A stretch of DNA of 64,000 nt from NCBI RefSeq assembly GCF_001612825.1, contig NZ_BDBE01000033.1, positions 124,001 to 188,000 on the forward strand. The letters run 5' to 3'. Each line of letters starts with the position of its first letter. The first letter of the stretch is position 1. This DNA comes from Nocardia caishijiensis NBRC 108228. GTDB taxonomy: Bacteria; Actinomycetota; Actinomycetes; Mycobacteriales; Mycobacteriaceae. The position numbers and the translations under genes were made by a program. Positions 15,913-24,164 of this stretch are shown here, piece after piece. The notes beneath the pieces are model-generated. The model was not told the origin of the DNA and did not search any database. It saw only the letters and a program-made list of their open reading frames with translations.

Positions 15913-16226
15913 TTGATGCCGCCCTCGAGGCCGGTGAGGCCGCCCGCGCCCGCCTCGTCCTGCTGCTTGAAGGCGATGATCGCGGCGACCGTGGCGCCGC
16001 CGAGTTCGGCCAGCGCCGTTCCCGCGGAGTTCATCGACTTGTCGGCTGCCCGCGCCGCGTTCTGGCAGGCACCGGCGATGTCGCCGCCCGCGAAGGCGTC
16101 GAGCAGACCGTCGGGTAGCGCGCCGCCGCTGCCGATCAGTTGGGTTTCCTGGCCTGCCGTTCCCAGGCTGTCGGCCAGAACCCGCGCGGCGACGGGATCC
16201 AGGTCGAGATCGTCGTAGGCACCCAC
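15909..16226 (-). CDS. Small ESX-type protein, first gene of the operon
   Basis: 105 aa with a GTG start at 16226, chosen because AAGGGGGAAG lies seven bases upstream. The protein has an acidic start (GAYDDLDLDP), two helices joined around ALPDGLLDAFAGG, and an Ala-rich second helix, as in small WXG-like/DUF2580-type partners. It overlaps the hydrolase gene by ATGA, so the two are translationally coupled and may form a complex for secretion. The two palindromes that lie 61-114 bases upstream are the probable control region of the whole unit. Confidence 0.6.
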   Translation of the reverse strand: MGAYDDLDLDPVAARVLADSLGTAGQETQLIGSGGALPDGLLDAFAGGDIAGACQNAARAADKSMNSAGTALAELGGATVAAIIAFKQQDEAGAGGLTGLEGGIK

Positions 16227-16286
16227 AGCACTTCCCCCTTCTCGACGTCGCCCCCTGGAACCCACCCCCGAGGCGCCGCGATCTCG

Positions 16287-16340
16287 GCCATCTATAGATG
16301 GCACAAGTCCGTCGCGCACATGATGCCATCTATAGATGGT
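16287..16340. promoter_or_regulatory. Two copies of palindrome CCATCTATAGATGG, likely XRE operators
   Basis: The perfect 14-bp palindrome CCATCTATAGATGG occurs at 16288-16301 (extended to 16 bp as GCCATCTATAGATGGC) and at 16326-16339, with centres 38 bp apart. They lie between the divergent ESX-type operon and the XRE regulator gene. TATAGA inside each copy is also -10-like in both directions. The paired arrangement suggests cooperative binding of the regulator encoded next door. Confidence 0.7.
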
Positions 16341-16375
16341 CGACGCGAGTGCCATGCCTCGGAAACCTCGGTGAG

Positions 16376-16648
16376 GTGCCCGAATCCGCCGTTGAGAAGC
16401 AACTCATGGCGATTTTGGGCCAGCACCTGGCGAGTCTGCGTGAGGCCAGGGGGCTCACGCAGGAAGCGGTGGCGAATGCGGCGGGGATCAGTCGCCAGTA
16501 CTACCAATTGCTCGAGAACGGCTGGGGCGTGCGCAAGACCAAGGCCCCGGCGAATCCGAGGTTGTCGACCCTCATCGCGTTGAGCAGGGCGCTCGGCACG
16601 ACGGTTCCGGATCTCGTCGATGTGATGTTCGGCCGCGACGCGAGCTGA
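16376..16648 (+). CDS. XRE-family helix-turn-helix regulator
   Basis: 90 aa from the GTG at 16376; the open frame to the left would run through the operator palindromes and is rejected. The HTH is textbook XRE: LGQHLASLREARGLTQEAVANAAGISRQYYQLLENG (about residues 12-48), followed by NPRLSTLIALSRALGTTVPDLV. It is transcribed away from the ESX-associated operon with two identical palindromes between them, so it is the likely regulator of that operon and of itself. There is no ligand-binding domain, so the signal must come from a partner or from its own level. Confidence 0.85.
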   Translation: MPESAVEKQLMAILGQHLASLREARGLTQEAVANAAGISRQYYQLLENGWGVRKTKAPANPRLSTLIALSRALGTTVPDLVDVMFGRDAS

Positions 16649-16689
16649 CGCTATCCTGGCTCCCTCGACATGTGGAGGGGAGACACATT

Positions 16690-17304
16690 GTGAGCGATAT
16701 CGATCCGCTGACCGCGAACGTCGGCCACCTGCAGGAATCACTGTCCGCACCGGCCGACGCACCGGTCGACGAGCTGGTGCGACTCGAAGTCGCTCAGGAC
16801 GGCACGATCCAGAGCGTCCAGCTATCCGCCGCCGCCCGGGCGATGACGCCTGACGCCGTGGTCGCGGAGGTCGTCCGCGTGCACACGGCGGCTGTCGCGG
16901 CATCGCAGGCCGCGATCTCGGCGGCCATCGCGGCCCTGGAAGCCGATCCCCGGTTGGCCGCACTCACCGAGCACAAAACGGATGCCTTGAGCCGCCCGTT
17001 GCCATCTCCCCCACCGAACGCTCCCCTTCCCGACTCGCGCACAACATCTTTCGCGCCCGTTCGAGAGCATCCACGCGACCCAGCCCATTCGAGCCCATCG
17101 GCCCCGCCCCGCACTCCGGCGCCGCGCCCATCGACCCCTCCCCTGCGCCGACCGGTTCCCCCGGCGCCGAGCCCGCCCACCAACCAAGCCCCGTGGCCGC
17201 CACCGTCGCGCGAACAGCCGCCGACACGAAGTCGACAGCCGACGCCCGAGGAGGAAGAGGAAATGGACCGCTACTACGGCCGCAAAAGCTGGCTCGAATA
17301 CTGA
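16690..17304 (+). CDS. YbaB/EbfC-like protein with Pro-rich tail
   Basis: 204 aa from the GTG at 16690 behind GGAGGGG; an ATG at 16672 lies within that ribosome site and is less likely. Residues 20-100 show the YbaB/EbfC pattern (VDELVRLEVAQDGTIQSVQLSA, then a long Ala-rich helix AAAISAAIAALEADPRLAAL). YbaB-like proteins (EspL type) accompany ESX loci in mycobacteria. Residues 105-190 are Pro/Ser/Arg-rich and probably disordered; the last residues are acidic (EEEEEMDRYYGRKSW). Cytosolic; it may bind DNA or act as an ESX chaperone. Confidence 0.65.
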   Translation: MSDIDPLTANVGHLQESLSAPADAPVDELVRLEVAQDGTIQSVQLSAAARAMTPDAVVAEVVRVHTAAVAASQAAISAAIAALEADPRLAALTEHKTDALSRPLPSPPPNAPLPDSRTTSFAPVREHPRDPAHSSPSAPPRTPAPRPSTPPLRRPVPPAPSPPTNQAPWPPPSREQPPTRSRQPTPEEEEEMDRYYGRKSWLEY

Positions 17305-17468
17305 GATTCGCGGCAATATCCTCGACGCTCGTCGGAACCCGTACCGACGGCGGGCGGACAGACCTCCCCGGAGCTGGGGCGAACCGGAATCGCCTTGCTC
17401 GGCATCTAGGTAAGCGGGCGGCGACAGCGTGGCCGCCCGAAGGATAGCCAGGTGCGATAGGAGATTCG

Positions 17469-18245
17469 ATGGCCGAGGAACGGCCGCCGAGGGACGACGA
17501 TGCCGGGGAGGACGGGGCTGTCGATACGCATCCGTTCGCGCGGTGGCAGCGGCGCCCCATGGCGGAGGTGCCGGATCGGGATCAACATGCGGTGCGGGAG
17601 TGGATCTTCCGGCCGAGTGTCCGCGACAGGTTGCAGGCGAATCGGGCGATGACCGGTTGGTTCTTCAGCACGATGCTCGACCATGCGACCGAGCAGGCCG
17701 CCAAGTCGCTGCGCAATCTCGGCCGCAGCCTGCGACTGCTCGATCCGGGCGATATCTCGCACGAGGTGATGATCCGGATCGAACAGAGATTGCCCAACCG
17801 GATGCGAGAGGTCGGCGCGTGGCGCGGGTATCTCGGCATCGCGGTGCGGAAGCGGGTGTTCGAGGAACTGCGCAAGAAGGACGGATCCACACCGGCCGAC
17901 CAACCCGACGGCCACGACCGCCGACCGCGTACGACCTACCTGATCGAATCCGGTGAACATCTGCCCGACGAGCACACGGATTCCGTTCAGCAGGACTGGA
18001 TTCCGGTGCGCGACACCTTGCGCCGCGAGGTGCCACCGAGACTCCGCAGCGATCGGCACCGGGAAGTCTTCGCGCTGTGGTTCCCTCTGCCGGACCACGT
18101 CTGGGACCTGGACAGTCACCGATCCCGACGCGAGATCGCCGATCTGCTCGGTCTGAGCGAGTCGATGGTGCAACGGGTGTTGGACGAGATCAAGGAAGTC
18201 ATGATCGACGTGATGAGGAGCTGGCTGGGCGATGACGATGACTGA
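17469..18245 (+). CDS. Sigma-70-like (ECF-type) regulatory protein
   Basis: 258 aa. A region-2-like segment is visible at about residues 75-135 (DPGDISHEVMIRIEQRLPN, then WRGYLGIAVRKRVFEELRKK), and a region-4 HTH at about 205-250 (REVFALWF, then SRREIADLLGLSESMVQRVLDEI). The layout is that of an ECF sigma factor, with a longer N-terminus and an unusual linker. No classical anti-sigma gene follows. Instead it overlaps by 14 bases a protein of unknown type, which in turn is coupled to the Lon-like/WD40 membrane protein. A signal sensed by the membrane protein could be passed to this factor. The 164-base gap upstream (17305-17468) holds its promoter. Confidence 0.65.
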   Translation: MAEERPPRDDDAGEDGAVDTHPFARWQRRPMAEVPDRDQHAVREWIFRPSVRDRLQANRAMTGWFFSTMLDHATEQAAKSLRNLGRSLRLLDPGDISHEVMIRIEQRLPNRMREVGAWRGYLGIAVRKRVFEELRKKDGSTPADQPDGHDRRPRTTYLIESGEHLPDEHTDSVQQDWIPVRDTLRREVPPRLRSDRHREVFALWFPLPDHVWDLDSHRSRREIADLLGLSESMVQRVLDEIKEVMIDVMRSWLGDDDD

Positions 18246-18819
18246 CAGAGCACGACGACGCAGGCAGCGGGAGCTGTTCGAGCTTTTGCTGGCCGTGCTC
18301 GACGAGGAGGACGATCCAGCCGACGAGCTGTCGCGGGTCGAACGGATCACGACACCGTCGTCACAGCCACGGGCAGCGAGCAGCCGCGATCCCGACATCG
18401 CGCCGGGGGAAGCGGTGCACGCCGAGACCGGCCTGCGGTTTCGGCTGTTGCCCGATGAACACGGCGCACCGACGCTGGTGGTGCACCCGATCGATGACCA
18501 CGCCTGGGCTACCGGTGATCTCGTCTGCTACACACCGGCTGACGGCGAACCGTGGCTGGTGGTTCTCTACAGCGACGGGACGAGCGTCACCGCTCAGCTC
18601 ACGGCGCCGGGTCTCGTCCTCGACCCAGCCGGGTCCACCTCGCGGCGACTCGACTCGACGCGGATATCACCGGGGGATCTCACCCTGGTGCCCCGTTCGG
18701 TCGCCGCCGCCGGGCCTGGACTCAACGCCTGGCGTCGGCTGGCCGCCGCGCTCCCCGCCGACCACGCGCTGCGCGCCGCGATCGTCGGCGCCCTGACCGG
18801 TGGCGAGGGGACCTCCTGA
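18232..18819 (+). CDS. Unknown protein between the sigma-like and Lon-like/WD40 genes
   Basis: 195 aa; two ATG codons (18232, 18238) overlap the end of the sigma-like gene. The first 35 residues are charged (RARRRRQRELFELLLAVLDEEDDP). Residues 55-155 form a beta-rich part (LRFRLLPDEHGAPTLVVHPIDD, WLVVLYSDGTSVTAQL), without Cys clusters or membrane segments, so it is not a zinc-type anti-sigma factor. Its C-terminal helix (LNAWRRLAAALPADHALRAAIVGAL) might contact a partner. By position it could be a regulator or adaptor between the sigma-like protein and the membrane peptidase; nothing else is known. Confidence 0.6.
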   Translation: MTMTDRARRRRQRELFELLLAVLDEEDDPADELSRVERITTPSSQPRAASSRDPDIAPGEAVHAETGLRFRLLPDEHGAPTLVVHPIDDHAWATGDLVCYTPADGEPWLVVLYSDGTSVTAQLTAPGLVLDPAGSTSRRLDSTRISPGDLTLVPRSVAAAGPGLNAWRRLAAALPADHALRAAIVGALTGGEGTS

Positions 18820-21800
18820 AACCGGAAATCGACCCACTGGTCGCCGATCGGCGTCGCCTGATCGCGTTGACCGGCACCGACCAGGAGTGGTTCGGCCGAT
18901 GCCGAGCGGCCACCGCCGCTGGTCGAACGACTGCCGAACGACTGCTGGCTCCGGAGAGCAGTGAGCATCGCATTCTGTGCCACCGCTCGGGCGCGGTGTG
19001 GATCCGGCGCCTCGCCGATCCGCTCGCCATCGACGACGGTCCGGACTTCTCGGCCGCCCTCGCACTCGCGGGATTCGCCCAGGCACTCACCGGCGCCCGC
19101 GAGATCGACTCGGCTGCGGCCTCTTTCGACACGCATGCGGTCCGCGCGGGGCTGCGCTCGGTCGGCCTGCAGGCGATCAACCACGACCTGCTGACCCGAA
19201 CGGGCCCCGCATCCACCGGACAGCGTCTCGCCGAGCTGATCCAACGGCTCAAGGCGGCGGCGGAGGGCCCGGCCACCGGATTCGCCGTGCTGACCGCCCT
19301 CGAACTGGCTTCACGCAGACCCCGCACCCGCCGCACGACCACTGTGCCGGTACTGCTGCTGGTCGGCCGCGACGGCACCGAGGCCGAGGTCGCGACGCTG
19401 CGCTTGAGCATGCTCGATGCCGGGCTGAGCGGACTGCACCCGGACCCGGCTGTGATGAGTTTCGCGCAAGTGGACGACGACTTCCTCGATGGTCTCGAAA
19501 GAGCATGGGGCACTACTGATCTCGCGGTGCGCGGCGCCTGTGTGGTCTGGTCGATCAGCACGACCACCGGTCCGGCCAACCACCTCACCGGGCATTCGGC
19601 GACCGCCGCGGCGGCAGTCGCCCTCGATGACCTCGATCCCCGCCGTCGCTGGGTCAGGACGCTGCACCTGCGGAGACTGCGACTGCACAGTCTCGACGAA
19701 CGATGCGCGGTCACGGCCGGGCTCGACGACACCCAACTGACCGAGGTGGCCGGTTATCCACAGAAGGTCGCGGCCGCCGCCGCACACCGCCCGGAGCTGC
19801 GGGTCGTCGTCGCCGAAAAATTCCGCACCGAGGCCGCCGACGCCGCGCCACACGGCTTCGCGCGGCGCGTCACCGGTGCCGCCGACCTGGCCGCCGCGAT
19901 CGAACAGACCAGGTCCGCGATCAATCCGCGAACGATCGTCGCCGTGCTGTTGGTGCTTGCGCTGGCTGTGAACGTCGGAATCGCCGCCGCGCTGCATGTC
20001 CGCAACGACCGGATGCGCCTCGAACAGGACACCGCGAATCGGCTCACCACCGATGTGCGCCAGATCTTGCAGGGCACGCGGGCAGGTGGGGTCGAGCGCG
20101 CGGTCCAGCTCATGCTCGCGGCCGAGGCCATCCGGCACCACGACGATCCCGGCGCGTTGTCGGACACGCTGATCGGTCTGCGTGGCGTGGTGACCGCCGA
20201 GCCGACCGGAATCCGCACGGTCACCGCGAGTCGCGACGGGACACGCATCGCCTTCGCCACTGCGACCGGAATTCGGATCCGTGATTCCGGCGGCGCGGAC
20301 ATCTGGATAGACCTGCATGGTGGCCAACCTGCCGCAGCCGTCGCCTTCGATCCTGCCGGTGGCGTACTGGCGTCAGCGCACTCGGATGGCGCACTGCTCC
20401 TGTGGAATTCGCGGGACGGAAAGCTGCTCCGGGAGATCCGAACCGTCCCTTCGCACAGTTTGTCCTTCGACGACGAGGGCCGCCGGTTGGCCTCGGGTGG
20501 CGCCGACGGCACGGTGACGGTCTGGAATGTGGCCGACGGCTCGGTGGCGGTCACCGGGATTCGCCCACACGAGGGAATCGTCAGTGGTGTCGCGTTCGAA
20601 CCCGGTGGGCGGCGGATCGTCTCGGCGGGCTACGACGGCGCGGTCTGGCGGACCGACGTCGACAACCGGCTACCCATCCGGCTCGCACCAGGCGGGCGGC
20701 TGAAGATCGACGGCCTGGCGGTGAGTGCCGACGGCAGGCACATCGCTGTCGGCAGCGAGGGCCAATCGGTGCTCATCTGGGATGTGTCCGGCCCCGAGCC
20801 GAAGGGTCGTAGGCTGCACGGTCACCATGGCCCCGTATTCGTCGTGCAGTTCGACGCCGCCACGAACAGCGTGGTCAGTGGCGGTTGGGACGGGACGATC
20901 CGCCGCTGGGATGTCGAAAGCGGAGCATCGCTCGGCGATCCACTGGTCGGGCACGGCGGTGCGATTCGCGGCGTGACGATGGCAGCGAGCCGGGTGATCT
21001 CAGGTGGCGACGACGGCACATTGCGACAATGGGACATCGGCGCCCAAGCACCCTCGGGTACCGAGATCCATCCCGTGGACCGAACATTCGCCGATGTGGC
21101 GTTCAGCCACGACGGAACATTGACCGCGGCGGGAGGTTGGGACGGGCGCGTGGCGCTGTGGCGCACGAACGATCTGCAACCGGTGCGGCCGACCACGGCC
21201 CTCGCCCATATCGGTCAGGTCACCGCTGTCGCGTTCGGTGCCGATGACAAGCTGATCGTCTCCGGCGGAGTGGACGGCGACATCCGGCTGTGGAACAGCG
21301 CGACCGGCGACTCCGTCGGGGTGCTCGCGTCGACCGGTAGCGCGGTGCGTGCCGTCGAGTTCGACGCGACGGGCGGCGTCATCGCCTCCGCCCACGACGA
21401 CGGAACGGTGCGCATCACCGAGTTGCGCACCCGCACCACCCGACACACGATCCACGCTCACTCAGCCCCGGTGACCACGTTGGCTTTCGCATCGGCGGGC
21501 GCGGGGTTCGTCAGCGGCGGTATGGACGGCACGATCCGGCGGTGGAACTCCGACGACGGCACCCCCGTCGGACCGGCGATCCAGGCCGACTTCGCGGCGG
21601 AGCCGAGTGTGTACGCCGTCGCGGTCCGCGCGGACGGCACCATCTTCTCCGGTGGCCGGGACGGGCGGATCCGGGTGTGGCGTGGCACCGATCCCCCGCA
21701 GGAATTGGTCGGCCATGCCGGTCCCGTGCTCACCCTGGCCTTGACTCCCGACCACGATCAGCTGGTATCGGGCGGCCGCGACGCGACCGCACGGATATGG

Positions 21801-22970
21801 AACATCGCCGCGGGCATGCAGAACGGCACCCCGTTCACCGACTGGGGCCGCCGCTGGTATGAACGGCTCTACCCGGTCAACGCGGTCGCGATCCATCCGG
21901 ACGGCCGCATCGCCGCGGCCCGCGACGCCGTGGTCAATCTCGGTCTCGCGCAGGATCGGTTCTGGTCGTCCGGATTCAGTGTCGGGATCAAGTCCTGGGC
22001 AGTCACCTACGACGTGACCGGAAGGCGGTTGTTCTCGGGTTCGCACTACGGCACGATCCATGTGTTCGACACGGCCACGCGAAAGCTGCTGCACGACAAA
22101 CGGGGTCATGTCGGGATCGTCTTCGGGGCGGCGGTCAGCAGAGACGGGAACCGGCTCGCCTCGGTGGGCGCCGACGGCACCGTGCGGATCTGGTCCACCG
22201 ACGCCGCACCGGATCCAGTGCGCACCATCGAGGTTCCCGGTCGGCCTGCGATGTCGGACGTCGACTTCGACCCCGGCGGGTCGCGGGTGTTCGCCGTTGG
22301 CGCCGATGGGCACCTTCGCGCGTGGTCGGTCGCCGACGGGCGGCAACTGTTCGATGTCGAGGTGTCGGCCGGTCATCTGTATCAGCTGGCCATGCGTCCC
22401 GACGGTAGGCAACTCGCCATCGCAGGACAGGACGGCAAGACCACGATCCACGCGACCGATACCGGTGCGAAGCTCGGTGAACTCGCACAGATCGCCGGTC
22501 GGGTGGACGCGGTGGCCTACGCGACCAACGGCGCGGCCATCGCGACAGCGGGTTCGGACCGTGTGGTCCGCACGTGGAACGCCGGGACACTCGCCCCGAT
22601 CGCGGCCTCTGAGCAGGGGCATCGCAACGCGATCACCGGAGTCTCGTTCAGCAAGGACGACACGCTGGTGATCACGGCGGGACAAGATGCCGAAGTCCGG
22701 CTGTGGAACGCGGCCGACCTGCGCCAGGTCGGCCCGCCTTTCCTCGGCGGCGGCGAGACAGCGGCCCAATCCCTCGCCGTCGACCCGTCCGGGACCCGGG
22801 TCGCGGTCGGGTACGACGAAGGCGGTATCCGACTGTGGCCGCTACCCGCCGCGTGGCCCGGCACCGCGTGCGCCCTGGTGACCCGCAGCCTGAGCGAAGC
22901 GGAGTGGAGGGACCTCGTTTCCCCTGAAATCCCTTATCGCCCAACCTGTCCAGGCAAATATGTCCGCTGA
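18816..22970 (+). CDS. Membrane protein with Lon-like Ser/Lys peptidase domain and WD40 propellers
   Basis: About 1384 aa. No ATG, GTG or TTG is well placed; the best start is CTG at 18816, overlapping the preceding stop as CTGA and following GAGGGG by about nine bases. Residues 1-190 are helical. Residues 240-350 resemble a Lon (S16) proteolytic domain: VVWSI..., LTGHSATAAAAVALDDL (Ser261) and AVTAGLDDTQLTEVAGYPQKVAAA (Lys317), the Ser/Lys dyad positions. One transmembrane helix lies at about 370-393 (TIVAVLLVLALAVNVGIAAAL). From about 460 to 1360 there are many WD40 repeats (GHxxxVxxVxFxxxxxxxxSGGxDGTIRxW), enough for two propellers. The peptidase therefore faces one side of the membrane and the propellers the other. 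The Lon assignment is by motif and needs a profile search. Confidence 0.7.
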   Translation: MKPEIDPLVADRRRLIALTGTDQEWFGRCRAATAAGRTTAERLLAPESSEHRILCHRSGAVWIRRLADPLAIDDGPDFSAALALAGFAQALTGAREIDSAAASFDTHAVRAGLRSVGLQAINHDLLTRTGPASTGQRLAELIQRLKAAAEGPATGFAVLTALELASRRPRTRRTTTVPVLLLVGRDGTEAEVATLRLSMLDAGLSGLHPDPAVMSFAQVDDDFLDGLERAWGTTDLAVRGACVVWSISTTTGPANHLTGHSATAAAAVALDDLDPRRRWVRTLHLRRLRLHSLDERCAVTAGLDDTQLTEVAGYPQKVAAAAAHRPELRVVVAEKFRTEAADAAPHGFARRVTGAADLAAAIEQTRSAINPRTIVAVLLVLALAVNVGIAAALHVRNDRMRLEQDTANRLTTDVRQILQGTRAGGVERAVQLMLAAEAIRHHDDPGALSDTLIGLRGVVTAEPTGIRTVTASRDGTRIAFATATGIRIRDSGGADIWIDLHGGQPAAAVAFDPAGGVLASAHSDGALLLWNSRDGKLLREIRTVPSHSLSFDDEGRRLASGGADGTVTVWNVADGSVAVTGIRPHEGIVSGVAFEPGGRRIVSAGYDGAVWRTDVDNRLPIRLAPGGRLKIDGLAVSADGRHIAVGSEGQSVLIWDVSGPEPKGRRLHGHHGPVFVVQFDAATNSVVSGGWDGTIRRWDVESGASLGDPLVGHGGAIRGVTMAASRVISGGDDGTLRQWDIGAQAPSGTEIHPVDRTFADVAFSHDGTLTAAGGWDGRVALWRTNDLQPVRPTTALAHIGQVTAVAFGADDKLIVSGGVDGDIRLWNSATGDSVGVLASTGSAVRAVEFDATGGVIASAHDDGTVRITELRTRTTRHTIHAHSAPVTTLAFASAGAGFVSGGMDGTIRRWNSDDGTPVGPAIQADFAAEPSVYAVAVRADGTIFSGGRDGRIRVWRGTDPPQELVGHAGPVLTLALTPDHDQLVSGGRDATARIWNIAAGMQNGTPFTDWGRRWYERLYPVNAVAIHPDGRIAAARDAVVNLGLAQDRFWSSGFSVGIKSWAVTYDVTGRRLFSGSHYGTIHVFDTATRKLLHDKRGHVGIVFGAAVSRDGNRLASVGADGTVRIWSTDAAPDPVRTIEVPGRPAMSDVDFDPGGSRVFAVGADGHLRAWSVADGRQLFDVEVSAGHLYQLAMRPDGRQLAIAGQDGKTTIHATDTGAKLGELAQIAGRVDAVAYATNGAAIATAGSDRVVRTWNAGTLAPIAASEQGHRNAITGVSFSKDDTLVITAGQDAEVRLWNAADLRQVGPPFLGGGETAAQSLAVDPSGTRVAVGYDEGGIRLWPLPAAWPGTACALVTRSLSEAEWRDLVSPEIPYRPTCPGKYVR

Positions 22971-23001
22971 ATCGACGCACCGCGGCGCGAACCCGTTTCC
23001 A

Positions 23002-23018
23002 CTGAGATCGCATCTCAG
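23002..23018. promoter_or_regulatory. Inverted repeat upstream of the DUF2580/WXG gene
   Basis: CTGAGAT-CGC-ATCTCAG is a perfect 7-bp inverted repeat located 43 bp before the ATG at 23061 and 32 bp after the WD40 gene stop. It may be an operator or a small hairpin between the two transcription units. Confidence 0.35.
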
Positions 23019-23060
23019 ATGGTGTGCTGTTCCACTGTGCCCGCAGGACGAGGTGATGTC

Positions 23061-24164
23061 ATGACCGAACTTTCGGTCGAAGTCTGCTGCCTGAACGGAT
23101 TCGGAATCGACTTGGAGGAAGTCGCTACGGTGATCGCCGACAACGCTCAGCGATATCTGCCCGGATTGTTGTTGCCCGCGGACACGGACGGCGAGTTCGC
23201 CGCGCTCGCAACAGCTTCGACCAGGCTCCAGGACAACCTGTACGCCGCGATTCGAACGGATCTGACAGCCGTCGACAGCCTTCGGACGCAGTTGGCCACC
23301 AGCGCGAGAGCGTATCGGTCCACCGACGACGCAGCGGCGGCAGCCTTGTCGGCGGGCGCTGCCACAGCTGTGTCCGACACAGATCTCGAGCGCTTCGTCG
23401 GTTTGCAGTCGCCGAACCTCACCGACGTGCCCGACGAGACCTACAACCTTCGCGCGACGGTCGTTCGGGCGATCGAGCAGGTGTCCGGGTACGACGACCC
23501 CCTCGCCGGAGCGATCGGGATGCGCCCGGCAGCCGACTATCTGCAGCCGCTGGTCGCCGACTGGGAATCCGTGCAGGCGATCGGCCGCCGCATTCGCCAA
23601 CTCAGCATCAATGACTACGTCGCCGCGCAGAATCTGACGCAGGGTTCCCACTGGCTGGCCACCCATTGGAGCGGCGAGGCCGCGCGAGCGTTCTTCTCGA
23701 CCGCGGCACTGTCGGCCGAGGTGGTCGGTCAGCGCAGCGACGATCTCGAGGCCGTGGCCAAGGTCGTCGAGAGCGGTGGTGCCTGCCTGGAGATGCTGGT
23801 CCACAACCAGGCGATCGGGCTGGTCGGCGCCATCATGGAGTCACGGAGCTACCTGGGTTTCCATCTACCACTCGGGCATTGGGCTCAGCTCGTGGACGGG
23901 GTTCTTCCGGATTCGATCGAGCAGGAGATCTCCTCGGCCGTCACGGCGCTGCGGACGAGCGCCGACGCCCGGCGCACCGCGATCAGCGCGCTGGTCGAAC
24001 TCATCTCTCAGGTTATGGATTTCGCTCCTGGACGGCCCGTACCGACCATTCCGGTGGACGTACTCGACATCCCTGCGAAGGTGGTGGCCGACCCCGGTGT
24101 GAGGCGATACGGGTTCGGGAACAACGTCTGGTGGGAGGACCGACTTGAAACCGCCGCTTCGTGA
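23061..24164 (+). CDS. DUF2580/WXG100-type type VII secretion protein
   Basis: 367 aa from the ATG at 23061 (GACGAGG upstream). Two secretion-like modules are visible. Residues 1-100 have the DUF2580 pattern (small N-terminal strand, helix AALATASTRLQDNLYAAIR, then ATSARAYRSTDDAAAAAL). Residues 170-250 hold a WXG-type hairpin (NLTQGSHWLATHWSGEAARAFFSTAAL with W-x-G at WSG). The last 110 residues are helical. This is the plan of a T7SS substrate or of a carrier for a neighbouring effector. It overlaps the next gene by 20 bases. The gene lies in the same orientation 90 bases after the WD40 gene. Confidence 0.7.
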   Translation: MTELSVEVCCLNGFGIDLEEVATVIADNAQRYLPGLLLPADTDGEFAALATASTRLQDNLYAAIRTDLTAVDSLRTQLATSARAYRSTDDAAAAALSAGAATAVSDTDLERFVGLQSPNLTDVPDETYNLRATVVRAIEQVSGYDDPLAGAIGMRPAADYLQPLVADWESVQAIGRRIRQLSINDYVAAQNLTQGSHWLATHWSGEAARAFFSTAALSAEVVGQRSDDLEAVAKVVESGGACLEMLVHNQAIGLVGAIMESRSYLGFHLPLGHWAQLVDGVLPDSIEQEISSAVTALRTSADARRTAISALVELISQVMDFAPGRPVPTIPVDVLDIPAKVVADPGVRRYGFGNNVWWEDRLETAAS

